DNA of 64,000 bases, from NCBI RefSeq assembly GCF_041146395.1, contig NC_091008.1, positions 6,895,501 through 6,959,500 of the forward strand, written 5' to 3'. Below the pieces are notes generated by a model. That model had not been told where the DNA came from. It worked only from the letters and a program-made list of their open reading frames with translations, and did no database searches. The DNA is from Eulemur rufifrons. Lineage: Eukaryota; Chordata; Mammalia; Primates; Lemuridae. How positions within the stretch are numbered: the stretch's first letter is position 1; each line of letters starts with the position of its first letter. Positions 13,870-26,064 of the stretch are shown piece by piece. The translations under genes and the position numbers were made by a program.

Positions 13870-14070
13870 TGTTTCTGGGACCGGAAGTGCCTCCTTGACC
13901 CCGCGCATGCGCATGTGCGCACTTCCGGGCAGCCATTTCTATGGCGGTATCTGCGCATGGAGCCAGCTGCTGGGCTTGCAGGGAGGACAGCGCTTCCCTC
14001 CCTGTCCTTGGCCCGGGTTTCCCGCTTCGGAAACACGGAAACGTCTGATCCACGAAGGTGAAGACCTGCC
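13870..14070. promoter_or_regulatory. Promoter-like GC-rich block with ETS, NRF1 and YY1-type motifs
   Basis: Within AT-rich NPNT intron 2. CCGGAAGTGC (13881-13890) and its exact reverse complement GCACTTCCGG (13919-13928) flank an NRF1 palindrome, GCGCATGCGC (13903-13912). Further TGCGCA halves lie at 13916-13921 and 13952-13957, and CCAT/ATGG elements at 13933-13944. The arrangement is typical of TATA-less housekeeping or bidirectional promoters. No transcript is proven; downstream on the plus strand there is only a 61-codon ORF (14152-14337). Confidence 0.5.
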
Positions 14071-14151
14071 CGGATTAACCTGATGAGGGGATCTCAGGAA
14101 ATCAGTAGATCTTAATAGCGTTAAAAAGATCAGTTATAACTGGGGAAAAGA

Positions 14152-14337
14152 ATGACGGAACAAGTAATTTCTCCAAAACTCAACTTTGAAGACGACGCAT
14201 ACTCTGAAATCACCTGTTTGAAAAGGTCAGGCTTCTTCGACACCGGTTTTGGTTTGGACTCTGCATCCCAGGACCACTCGAAGTTACCCCAAGGACACGG
14301 TGTTCTCAAACCACCTTTCAAAGAAAGGGGCAGTTGA
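14152..14337 (+). other. Small ORF (61 codons) downstream of the promoter-like block
   Basis: It starts MTEQVISPKLNFEDDAYSE with A at -3 of the start codon. It is followed about 100 bases later by a run of about 20 A (14437-14455). I recognise no family. It could be part of a retrocopy or of a noncoding transcript from the block at 13870-14070; coding status is unproven. Confidence 0.2.
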
Positions 14338-15639
14338 ATAATCTCCATCAAAACTTCACTTCCTAAGGATTTGGGGATTCGGGTTTAGTGCCGAAAATAT
14401 AAACGTATCCACTGCTTTGCTTTTTATTCCTACCTCAAAAAAAAAAAAAAAAAAGGAACCAGGTTGAACATTTTCACCCCAAAATTTGGGGAGGGAGCTA
14501 ATAGGCTTAGGGCAATGAGGTGTCATCAGCGCCCTTAAGCTGGCCCTAAAACCCTTTTAGCAGTTGTCTATATGACTCTGACCAGAGAACATACAACCCC
14601 CCTCTTAAGGTTCCCAGTTACTTCTGGGGGGCATAGGGTTGTACAGGTATAAAAAAAATTGCCTTATGCATAAAATACTAACTCGTGTTCAATGGAAACT
14701 GCCGCAGAACTTGCTGACTACAAACGGAAAGGCATTCACCAAGAATAACCTGGCCTTCAAAGCAGATTCCAATATTTCTAATTTACTCTTAATTATGCTA
14801 AAGAGAGTCTACATAAATCTAAAGGTATAACCTATACAATTTTGTGACGAGGGACAGGAAGTCAATGACCAGTGTAGGGAACAAAAATGAATAAATCATG
14901 TTCTGTTTATGAGACTGAGTTTCTGAACCCAGAAACAAGAAGAGAAATTTAAATATTTCATTTACTAAATCAAAATTCTCTGCTTAAACGAATAGCCTTT
15001 TCATTTGAAGTGCAGAAAGAAATAATTCAATAATTTGCTCATCATTTCCAATGTCCATAATCATTAATTAGCCAGTAATATATATTACCCAACTGAAATT
15101 ATTTGACAACTCCAAAATAGCTTCAGAATTACTATTTCTCAGTCTCTACGTTTCACTAACCTATAAGTTTATCTAAAGCTGGTAAGAATCCAAAATTTTT
15201 ACTTTACACGGAAGAGGTAGATGGAAAAATGAAGTTCAGAACTAATATAGCAAAGTCAAGCTCTAGGCATAGGATTTATGTCTTCCCAAAATCTCCAGCA
15301 GAAATATAACAAAACATCTGCATTTTCCCTGGTCTTAGGGATAAATTACATAAAACCATCCTAATTCACATCATTTCCTTCAGAAACCACAAATTGCTCA
15401 CTGACAGCCAAAGAACTCAGAAACTGAAGAGCTTTGTTGAAAATTGGAACTACTTGTATTTTGAGATTTTCTTCACACCTCTGTGAAGTGCTTTCAACAA
15501 AAACACTATTGTCATGAGCCACATGTACAACCCGCCTCCAAGTACAGAAAGACAACCACACGGGAAGACAATATCTAGATCCTGTTTATCCTTTTCTACA
15601 TTAAGGAAGTTTTCAGATAGAATTTACAGCTTCAATGTA

Positions 15640-15770
15640 CCTTGGAAATCTGCTTGTAAAATAAGAAAATGGCAGCCAGGAAATGTTAGATAGCTAACCA
15701 CATATAAAAGTCAGGACTTGAACTCAGTTGTCCCAAATTATCTAGTGCTTTTAATTAAGAATCATTCTCA
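15640..15770 (+). repeat. MIR SINE remnant
   Basis: Diverged match around GTAAAATAAGAAAATGGCAG and AAAAGTCAGGACTTGAACTC. Confidence 0.5.
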
Positions 15771-17439
15771 TAGCATACATAGCTTTTTAAAATAAAACAT
15801 ACAAACCCTGAAAAATCTTTATTACAGAGGTCTCCACTTGGCAGTCAGGAAATAGTTAATATAATTAAAATAAAACATGCCATTAAGATGATGCAAAGAT
15901 AAGGAACCGATTACAGATCAATAAACAGAAATATTCTGTGACAATCTCTGAGTGATTAAGGTCCTGTGGGCTGTAAATCCGTATCCATGAGTTGTGAACA
16001 TATTAAGAAAATTTCACGTGACAATAAAGAGCCACGTCAATAGTCAATAAAGGTAAAGCCCAAGACACTTAGAAAATCAAATTTTGAATCTTCAAGATGC
16101 TAGAGCTCTGTTTTAGAGTTAAAAATACAAAACACAGAATCAAAGAATACAAAGAAGCCAGAGGGATGACCTACAAAAGAACTATGAAGAAAGAACCTGC
16201 TTAATTCTGGATTGGGTCGTGCTTTCCCCAGCAGGGCAGGGATGTTGGGGGGTGCAGACAGGAAGAGGAGGACAGCTTCTATGCCCATTCGGGTAGTTTC
16301 TCTGACCCTTCCTTCCTCAGTTCCAGAGGGAAGGACAGAAAGTCTCCGGGCTGACTGTGTCTTCATGGCCAGATGTAGTGAGCCAGAAGGGGAGGTTTAG
16401 CAACTCTAGCACCCCACAATGTTAGTCAGTCTCCCCAAACAAGTCCATGGAAGGGTAGCAAATGAAAGTGAAATGCAGCATGTTTTGTGTAGATACTTAT
16501 ATTTGACTCTCATGAATATCGTCAAAATATCTCACAAATGCTCAACCACATGGAATGGACCACTCACCAAAGTGTCGCTGCACCAAGGCGTAAGATCTGG
16601 ACAATAATATAATGAGTACTACCTCCTCCCCACACACCTTCTAATGGATAAATTGAGATGCTCCATTTATGCTTCCCACGTGCATAGGTGGGAAGACTTT
16701 GCTTTGCTGTGATGTTTTGAAGGAAAATTCCAAAGGGAATCTTTTAGAAAAAGAGAACCAGGGCACCTCTGATAAGGAAGAAAGAATGCTCCTCATGGGA
16801 AAAAAAAAAAAATTCTGTGATGACGTAAGGGTCAAAAAGGCAAAAACCTTTTTCACATGAAATTTCCTGTAACTTCTTTAAAGTCTTTACAGGTAATCTG
16901 TTGCTAGATTTAATTGTTAAAGAATAGCAAGGCATTTTCCTTGAATAAATGTAGTTACACAGCGTTTAATTTCAGAAAGGCTTTCTTTAAAAAATAATAA
17001 GGGCTTTTCAGAGACAGTTCATTCATGCCCACAAGCCTCTTTTTGGTGCTGTTCTGCCCCCCTGAGCTGACCTCTTGCCCCCACATTCTTTGACCTGTTT
17101 ATATCAAAACAAAGACAGAGCTCTGAACTGACAAGAGACATTTGGACCATCTAAGATTCCGGAAAAGTAAAACACACAGAAGGAAGCATCCGTCTTTGAA
17201 CTCATTTTTACAACCTTGCCATCTTCAATATTAATGGTAAAGAACCATTTGGCCTTTTTTTAATTGAAAGGAAAATCATTTTATTGCAACACGGAGAGAG
17301 CCCTGAAAGCCTTTTTTATCTTAGCAGTAGAAAGGTAAAGAGTATGTATCTCATGCCCAATGAACAAAGAATCTGACAGAACAGGTAAGTCCCACCCCGT
17401 ACCGCTGTGGCGGTGGCAGTATCCTTCACATTCTTTAAT

Positions 17440-17695
17440 GTTCCCAAACACTTATGTAGCATTTACTCTGTACTAGGAATAGTTTTAAGTGCTTTCCAAA
17501 TTACAACTCGTTTCAACCTCGTTATGGTCCTCTGAGGTATGTACTATTTTAGATTTATTGTTGAGATGAGGAAAATAAAGCACGCAGAGGTTGAATGACT
17601 TGCCGGAGGTCAGAAAGCTGGCGAGAGCCGGAACTGGGATTTAAACCCAGGCAGTGCAGCTCCTGAGATCATGTTCCCCACCAGTAAGCTGCCTT
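17440..17695 (+). repeat. MIR SINE remnant, nearly complete
   Basis: TAGCATTTACTCTGTACTAG, TTGAGATGAGGAAAATAAAG and GAACTGGGATTTAAACCCAG follow the MIR consensus order. Confidence 0.85.
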
Positions 17696-17782
17696 TCAAA
17701 CGGGCACCAAATCTAACATAAACTGTGATTCGTGCAAAATCCCCTCACACACTACAATTAATGTGCACATTCATTTTATGCA

Positions 17783-17850
17783 TTAATTTCAATGCGTAAA
17801 TTTCAACGCCTAAATTTCAACGCGTTAATTTCAACGCGTTAATTTCAATT
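17783..17850 (+). repeat. 14-bp minisatellite, about five units
   Basis: Units of TTAATTTCAACGCG type at 17783, 17797, 17811, 17825 and 17839 (last partial). ACGCG is repeated in the middle units. Confidence 0.95.
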
Positions 17851-19410
17851 AACACGTACTATGTTGCAGTTTTCTCAGATACTTGGGGAATAACAACAGG
17901 GAAAAGATAAATAGTATCAAATACTATATTTGACCACTTTGCCTCTGCGTTATTTTGGAAACAAAATAAAGGTACACAATTTAAAAAAAAAAATAGTGTC
18001 TCGTATCTGCTAGGAAAGCTACGGTGCAGAAAGTAAAATATTAGGAAATCTCTTGGAGGTTTGAATTTTGTAATGCCACTCTAACTTTAAAAGGTCTCTT
18101 CTTTACTCATTCAAATTCAGAACCACCCAGCAAGGGCACATTAGAGAAAATTTAATTACATGGTACAGGAAAATAGAACGGCTCTTAGAGGTGCTTCCTG
18201 GGGAATTCCACAGTCGGTGAGCCTCTCGGAGATTGGAGGAGTTTCTTCTCCTCGAAATTCTTTTGGCATACCTGGCAGAGAGCGTACGTGCCCCTAAGCC
18301 TCTGCCCTGAGGGAAGGTGCCCTCCTCTGTTGCCCAGGGCATTCTGCCAACGCAGCCTTGCCCTGGGTGGGGCTGGGGAACTATGCACACATCAAAGCCC
18401 TTCGCATTCAATTTGGGAGTTTCCTGCAAATTAAAGCAGCCAAGGAGGAGGAAGCTATCTTCACGCCTGCAAAGAAACGACCCCCTTTTCATTTGAGAGG
18501 GGTCTGCATGTGTGTACCAGGACGGGAGAAGGGTCCTCTCTTCACCCTTTGGTTATTAGAGCCTGACGGTTCCTCGAATTCATACCTGCAGCGTCCAGCT
18601 GTGCAAATACTTCTGACGCTGTGGTATAACTGGCAGAAGCCTAAATTCCACCATGCACCATTCTTCTTTTTGACCATCTACCCTTAAAAACAACGCTGAA
18701 TGGACTAACCAGTGGCAGGGACAGCAGCTTTGCCTACTTCTCTCGTTTGCTGGAGACTGGAGTCACCAGCATCTCCCTCTAACAGAATGCAACGGATTCT
18801 CTGTGCAAAGTGTCCAGCCCAGCGGCCTGCACAGAGCAGGTAAACAAACATCAGTCTTCACCTTTCTGTCCTCAACCAGAGATGGTCGCCTGTATGTGCA
18901 GTTAGAGTCGACCTGTGACTGTCACTCCCCTTTTTCCACAAAGTTACGGAAAACATCAGGAGCATTTTCAAGAATGAAAATAGCTGCAGGAACTTAAATT
19001 TAACTCTTTTTACTGCCAACCTGACCCTAAGGCAGCTCCATCACTGCCAACTCCAGCCTGCTTAGCTACCCTTTGCTATTGCTCGGAGCCCCGTCCTCAT
19101 TGGCAGTGAAACACACATTCCAATGTAGACCCCAGCTGAGTTCCCGCCTCTTAGCAGATATGCCCACCTAACTCTCTAAAGATGCCCGGGAAATTTACTT
19201 CATCATTTGGGGACTTTTATTGCAGGAGGAGTGGGATAAAATTTTAAGATCCTGATAAAATGCTGGGAAGAAATCTCCTAAATTTCTCAAACTTCTGTTT
19301 TCACCATCAAAATATCCAGGGGTGATCACGAGCATGGTAAAAATCAGACTTGGGGCGTGGCACCTTTTACATGAGCTTAATTACTTATAGAACTTACAGA
19401 TAATGTTGTT

Positions 19411-19620
19411 TTTTTTTTCCCCCAGAGGTTTTATTTGATTACACTGGGTGGTCCATTTAGAACACTGTCAATACAACCTTACTTCAAAAAAAAAAGATTT
19501 ACAAATGGGCGACTTTACACAATGGCTATGGTGAGGATCATTACATCAGCACTATAAGGTTCAGAGTTTATTTTGTGTAAATACAGTCTAGACTCATTAT
19601 CTTACCCCCATCTCAGATCC
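19411..19620 (-). pseudogene. Possible 3'-UTR retro-fragment
   Basis: Plus-strand T run followed shortly by TTTTATTTG looks like the antisense of a polyadenylated 3' end (AATAAA then poly-A). No source gene is recognised. Confidence 0.25.
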
Positions 19621-19916
19621 TGGAGCAAAGAAAGGAATAAACCTGATGAGAAAATAGGAAGGAGGTGGAGATAGGGACAAATGCTAAAATAAGCATTTTT
19701 AAGTGGCTCTCTGTTCAAAAGCTGTCACCTTAACACAGGTGGCTCTGATCGGAGAGGGGCAGAGTAAGGAGCCTGGAGTGTATCTGGAAACTCCCGAGTC
19801 AGACCTGCAAGGCCAGGCCTTGCTCAGTAAGGAGCCTTCTGACACTGGAGCGAAGCCAGAAGGCAGGCGGAAGCCCTCCCTCCCGGGGAACCGAAGTCCC
19901 CTGGCGTGGTACTTAC

Positions 19917-20017
19917 GCTGACATGGTCCCCAGGACTGGCGGGCCCAGCCCCAACAGCAGTCAATCCTCCCACCGTAACGACACAGGCCAATCGTTGACA
20001 CTATTTGCCTGGGCCAC
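19917..20017 (-). CDS. NPNT: NPNT exon 2: N-terminal Cys-rich segment
   Basis: A 101-bp exon with acceptor TTTGGTAG before 20017 and consensus donor GTAAGT at 19916-19911. It is entered in phase 2 and left in phase 1 after CAG C. It encodes RWPRQIVSTIGLCRYGG followed by RIDCCWGWARQSWGPCQ, the invariant start of mature nephronectin just after the signal peptide. The four Cys here belong to the region before the first EGF-like repeat. The terminal C base becomes the first base of a Pro codon whether the cassette exon or the next constitutive exon follows, so inclusion or skipping keeps the frame. It is separated from exon 1 by a 1.9-kb intron. Confidence 0.97.
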
Positions 20018-21935
20018 CTACCAAACAAAAAGATTGAAAATAAATAAAGACACTCTTGAGATTAAAAATAATTTCCTCTCGTTATTATTTTAGGGGAAAA
20101 AAAGATGTTAAATCACACCCAACAATTTTCTACAAACTCCTTTACGCCTGCAGAATTTTAAGGCTAAAACACCTTCACAGCAATAATGCGGCTATGATCT
20201 AATTTCAAACTTCAGACAGCTAAACACCCCCTCCCTCCACACACAGAGGTAGGAAGAAGGGGGAAGCAAAGATCCTTTCTTAACTAGAAATAGCACCGGC
20301 TAAAACCAACAATCCTCAAGGCTGCCACTCACAGGACAGTTTCTGCAGCTTGAAATAAACCAGATTCCACAAAACCCCACACCTGTTCCCCGGGGGGGAA
20401 AAGCCAGTTTTGACTGGTTCATCATAAACTGAAAAGTATTAAATAAGATATGTCCAAGCAGAAAACAGTTTCTGCCTCTCATAAAGGGCAGATGCGGAAA
20501 AAAGGACGGAAAGAGAGGCAGCTCCCAAAACCCAAATGAAACCGAGCTCTTTTCAAGATAGAACTTTGGCAGAAACAGTCCCCAGAAAAGAAATGTACTA
20601 GAAAAAAAAAAAAAAAAAGTCTAAATAAAACCAAGGAGAGTTTAAAGTGTAGCTGGCATCTCGTGTCCCTGTGGTCAACAATTCATCATATTTTCCTCCC
20701 TAAGGTAAATAACCACTGAAGAAAGTTTGCAGTGTCAGGATACAGATGTATCCACCAGATTACACTTTGACACATGATTGGTAAACTGTTCACTTGTTTA
20801 GATTCACACCTAAATTGACATGGTAATGGGCCATTGTAGACATCTTTTGAAAGTTACATTAAAATGGCACGCAGATCACAGGATGTTATTTCCTGTTGCA
20901 AATGCGTGTACAAGGAAATACACAACATCAAAAAATAGCTGTTTTTTAGATTAAAAAACAAAACCATAGATATAGAAAGAAATACACAACATTCCCAAAT
21001 ATGGGCAAAGAACTGGCTTTTTAAAATAAAAGAAAATCAAAAGGTCTATCTGCTTCGTGTCCTGGAAGGAAAAAAAAATAACAAGTCTAGCCTTTGGCTG
21101 CTACCCATGTTTTCTTAAAACACTCCTTTTTCTTTTCAATTCCGTTTTCCTTTACCTGCCCTTCTTACCCCCAGGCCCAAATACGATATAACCCCTGACT
21201 TTCTATTTCCTCCCACCAGGTAGTAAACAGGCAGCTGCGCCTTTTCTGGGCGGCCCCACTGGTTCCCCTCGTTCCCCTCCAGGTACGAGAAAGCCAGTCA
21301 GTCGTGGAACTGGTTCGTCCCCAGACTGCAGGTAAAACAGGTGCGGCATCTGGGGCTGCGTGCAGGGAAGGGGGTGTGTGACCCCGAGTCAAACCTCTTG
21401 CTCTGCCCGCCGGGCGGGTCGGGGCTGCAACCGTGCGGAGGTCGGGGACCGAGCGCGTCCTCGCCGCAGATTTGCTCAGTCGCTCACCCGCACACCCGGA
21501 CAGAGCCGGCGGCGGCGGGGCGGCGGACGGCTGAGCGACAGTGGGGACGCAGCCGGGCTGTCGGGACCTGTCGGAGCACGCAGCAGCCAGTTCGCTCCTG
21601 TCTCCTCCTCTCCGTCAAGGAAACCGAGCGGGGAGGCGACCAGGTCTCCCCCCCCTCGCTCCCACCCTCCCCGCACGTTTCCCCTCCGGAGAGCGGTGGA
21701 GACGCAGGGCGAGTGTCCCCGCCAAGGGGGTCCCGCGCGCCCCCTCTGTCCCCGCCGCGACGCGAGCCGGAGCCGGGCCGGGCGGCGCGCGCTGCTCGGA
21801 GCCGCCTTGGGGAAGCCGCGGCCGGTGGCGGGGCTCGCGGGGACACCCGGGCTCTGGCGGCCACCGGGACCCGCAGCCCCGCGGGGACGGAGTCGCGGGA
21901 GGGAGGGAGGCGACGGCGCCCCGGGCCCGACTCAC
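20018..21935 (-). other. NPNT: NPNT intron 1
   Basis: A 1.9-kb intron between exons 1 and 2 (donor GTGAGT, acceptor TTTGGTAG). The part next to exon 1 lies in the CpG island; the rest is ordinary single-copy-looking sequence with short A-runs (20600-20617). I recognise no transposon. Confidence 0.85.
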
Positions 21936-22640
21936 CTCGCGTCGAAGTCGGCGGCCGCGGGCAGGCACAGCGAGGTGGCCAGCGCCAGCGCCAGCGCCAG
22001 GGCCATGTCGGCGGCGAGTCCCGCGGGTCCCCGCTGCGGCCGCTCGGCGCGCGGCCCGGGCAGGTCTGCGGCGCCCGCGTCCCGCCGGCCGTCCCCGCGC
22101 TGGGGGGCGCCGCAGGGGGCGCCGCGGGGAGGGCCGGGGCGGGGGGCGCGCGTGCGCCCGGCTCGGCGGCTCCCCCTGCAGCCCTGCGCCAGGCTGGGCC
22201 CCTCGCTCCTCCCGGAGGCCGGCGGGGAGGCGGTGTCCCCTGGGGGGCGGGGCGCGGGGAGGGGACGAGCGGGCCGGGCGCAGGTGCGCTCCCCGGGCGG
22301 GTGGGGACCTCGGCCCCGGGCGGGTGGGGACCTCGGGCCGCGTGGTGGCTCTTCCCTCCCCCCCCAGGGCGGAGAGGTTTACGGGGCCGGAGCTGAGCCG
22401 CGTCTACACGGCGCGACTCGGACACACTAGCGAAGGCAACTCCGGGAGTTCGCTTCTCCCGCGGAGCTGGCAAAGGCGCGCGTTCTAGTTTGTCACCAAC
22501 CGAGAGAAGCGTCCGGCTCGAAGCAGCAGCGTGCGGAGTCCCTGCGCGCCTTCCCAGCTCAGCCCCGGGGCGCTGCGGGGTGGGCTGCCCCGCTCCAGAC
22601 GGGGGGGACTGTCGCTGCCTGGTCGCCTTGTGGTGCCTGA
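21330..22640 (-). promoter_or_regulatory. NPNT: CpG island and NPNT promoter region
   Basis: A block of very high G+C with abundant CpG surrounds NPNT exon 1, in contrast to the AT-rich flanks. It contains Sp1-type GGGCGG/CCCGCC boxes and no convincing TATA box at a fitting distance, so a dispersed-start CpG promoter is likely. Sequence above 22006 should hold the 5' UTR and core promoter. A 23-bp unit is tandemly duplicated at 22291-22336. Long open frames here on both strands reflect lack of AT-rich stop codons, not coding sequence. Exact boundaries are by eye. Confidence 0.85.
21936..22006 (-). CDS. NPNT: NPNT exon 1 coding part: start codon and signal peptide
   Basis: The ATG at 22006 sits in a strong Kozak context (G at -3, G at +4). 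The 71 coding bases encode MALALALALATSLCLPAAA, a 19-residue hydrophobic signal peptide, then DFDA and the first two bases of an Arg codon. The donor is GTGAGT at 21935-21930 (phase 2). The signal peptide has the same length as the one I recall for human NPNT, and the AAA-(D/E)-FD cleavage region matches. The hydrophobic core is a CTGGCG hexanucleotide repeat giving alternating Ala and Leu. Exon 2 completes the codon as AG|G and continues WPRQIV. The exon lies in the middle of the CpG island; the 5' UTR extends to higher coordinates but its start cannot be set from sequence. Confidence 0.95.
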
Positions 22641-22849
22641 TGTTGGAGAAACCATTGAGAAACCATTTTAAGTCATCCTTGCTCTGCTGATGCGGAGTAA
22701 AAAGTTAATGCACTGAAAAGGACTGTGTTCAAATGAAAACACGGTTATCCCAAAATACACATTAAAACAGAAGCCCGATCAAAGAACTGCTCTTCTCAAG
22801 CCCTGCCCCGAATGACTGCCCTGTGCAGTGATCTGGAATCTTCTACACA

Positions 22850-23165
22850 TGCCAGACTGTCACCCTCCCCCCCACCCATCTGCCTGGACCCAGATATCTA
22901 CAGGGCTCACCCCTTCTTTGAGGACAATCTTGACCCTAGTTAGAATTGCAGCTCGCCCCCCAACCCCATGCCTCTTGCCCTGTTCCTCTGTCTTTTCCTC
23001 CATACTGCTCATCTTCTATTTTACTACATAATTTACTTATTTCTTGTTTGTGTGTTTTCTTTCTGCTAGAATGCAAACTCTGCAAGGGCGAGTGTCTTTG
23101 TGGAGCGCCTAGAACAGTGGCTGGCACGTAGCAAGTGCTCATGATGCTTGTTGAATGCATTTGCT
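22850..23165 (+). repeat. L2 LINE 3' end
   Basis: CTAGAATGCAAACTCTGCAA, GCGCCTAGAACAGTGGCTGG and TGTTGAATGCA are the L2 terminal motifs. Confidence 0.8.
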
Positions 23166-23779
23166 ACATTACAAACTCCCCCCCCCCCACCTTTATTTTC
23201 TTTGTGAGGTTTCCCACAACTTCAAAATTTTAATGGAAAGTTCTGTGGCAGGGCGACCTCACTATCCTGACCTCTCGGTGTGCGTAAAAACAGGCATTTT
23301 CTGCACGAAAAGGAAAAATAACGGGTTTCAACTCAAATGACTCTTCCGATCTCTGAGTTGTTTTCTGTTAGCAAAACAAGTTTCTATTTTAATCTCAAGA
23401 AACATCCAGGCCAATTCAGGCGTGGGACATTATTTTAGGCAAACAGCTTGGTGTCATCCATTTCACATCCTTCTAATGAAGTCCCAAAAAAATGTAGGAG
23501 TCAAAATATTTTTTTCTGCGGAAAATCAAATTTTTCTAAGTGTCATGTAGGCTTTGTTCCAGGCTCTGGTGGCTGCTCCTTTAGCTGTTTTTTGATGGTT
23601 TGTTTTTTTTTGGTTCCTGGATTGGATTTGCAAATAAGCCTCAGCAGAGCAATAGATGGTTAGGGAGAATGGGGCCAACCTAGAGGCTAAAAAGAGTGGT
23701 GGGTGAAAACGGGATGAATATCCGGGGTGAAAGTGTAATGCTCCATCTGTTTGCCTCTTTCCTTTCTTCCATGTGTTTT

Positions 23780-24120
23780 CTTTGGCCTAGAAAACACTCC
23801 ATTCATCTTCCTTCTTCATTTGGAACCTCTCCACTTACCCTTTGGGTCTAAGCTTAGCTGACACCCAGGAAGCCCTGTCTGAGTTTTGGCAGAGACTCCT
23901 GTGGTATAAGCTTCTGTGACACTGTGCACATTCTAGAATGGCTCTTAATGCTTTGCTTTGTAACTGCTGCTCGGCCACTCTGGGTCCCTGGAGACTAGTC
24001 TAACCACTGGGGGGACAAGGGCAGAGCCCATGTTGTCACTATATCCCTGTGCCCAGCACAATGCCTGGCACAGGCCTTAAATTCAGCAAAGATTAAGTAG
24101 ATTGGATTGGACTGGATTCT
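23780..24120 (+). repeat. L2 LINE remnant
   Basis: AAGCCCTGTCTGAG followed by CTGTGCCCAGCACAATGCCT near the end, in L2 order. Confidence 0.6.
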
Positions 24121-24544
24121 GCCTAGTGAACTTTACCGTCTCCTGTGAGCAAGCTGTGGCTAATTCTATCGGTCTCTGTTGAATCACGGAATGAGGAAAC
24201 TCTACAGGACTTCCCAGGTCTGGCTGGCCATCGTGTTCCAGTGATGACCACCCGTGACCACTCCAGGGAAGAGGAGCGACATTTGACTGTCTCAGGCTTA
24301 AAAACGAATAAGCAAGAACGAGATCGAGACAGCTTGCTTTTAACAATACTTACAGCGGGACACACTTTTGGGTCAGGCTTCATACCGGGTAAGGACACCC
24401 TGAAAGTGGACATCCCAGTTTTCTCGTGCACAGATAATTATCTGTCACCGATTACAACGTGATACAGAGAAACAGCAAAATAGAACCAAACACACCGAAC
24501 TCCAAACACTTGGAAACGAGAAGCTCTTAGAGAGTGAATGAGTC

Positions 24545-24690
24545 AATTTTCTTTTCCAATAAATATTCATTGACAGCTTATAATGTATTGGCCATGTCTA
24601 GGTGCTTTCGGCTAAGAACAGGACAAAATTCTGCCCCGAAAGCGTTTACATTTCTGTGGGAGAGCAAGACGATAGGACCATGAAGAGAAG
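24545..24690 (+). repeat. Old interspersed repeat fragment (family uncertain)
   Basis: AATATTCATTGACAGCTTAT, TAGGTGCTTTCGGCTAAGAA and TTCTGTGGGAGAGCAAGACG fit the common mammalian repeat that begins AACAAATATTTATTGAGC. Confidence 0.5.
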
Positions 24691-25453
24691 AAAAAGGGAG
24701 GTCAAGGTTATAGAAAGTGAGGGAGGTCTGATTTTTTTTTTAGATGAAGTGGTTTGGTCTCCTCTGGGGACCGGAGCAGAGCCCGGGTGACGTGAGCAGG
24801 AGGGCCGTGTGGGGGTGGGGGTGGGGTGGGGCCCAGGCAAAGGGCACAGCAAGATGCGTTTTCTCCGTCCAGCTCTGAAATGACGTTTTGCAGTCGGTGC
24901 CGTGCAAAGGGTTAAACAAGCTAGTGCTGTCCGCACCCCGTGCTCAGTGGCGACACAGAGATGGCACCATTGCTTTGAAAGACTATTAAGAGAAGGATAC
25001 ACACAGGGGCTTGTTCACAGCAATTGTGACTCCCAGCTGGGCAGGGACATTTGGAGACTCTCTGCTGTGGCCACGGAGGAGACATGACTAAATACCGCGA
25101 TGAGACAGGTCACCCTGCTTCTCCTGGAGGAACTGCCTTGTCCGTGATCGTCCATAGACACGTCGGAAGTGACTCTCGGAGCACGTGCCTTCCGGGGGGG
25201 GCTGTGTGCTATATACAACCCTTTCTCTACCGGTAACAACTTGAAGCGCAAGTGTGGCTTTAAGGCGCTGAAACAGACATTTTGCAGGCCAGACTGATGG
25301 CGTCTGTGGCGACCAGATTTCCTTAAAACCTTAACAGGCTTCTGATCTGGTGGCTTCCAGTCATTCCTTGTGAAGGTGACAACCACCAAGGTCTTTCCCA
25401 GTTCGAGTTCGGAAACCTGCTTTATTCCTTTGCTTCCTTGTGTTTATACTTAA

Positions 25454-26064
<611 letters not shown>

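Noticed and set aside
21341..22488. Several 315-356 codon open frames on both strands in the CpG island
   Set aside because: High G+C removes stop codons in all frames; the translations are low-complexity Arg/Gly/Pro/Ala and overlap the real NPNT exon 1 in other frames.
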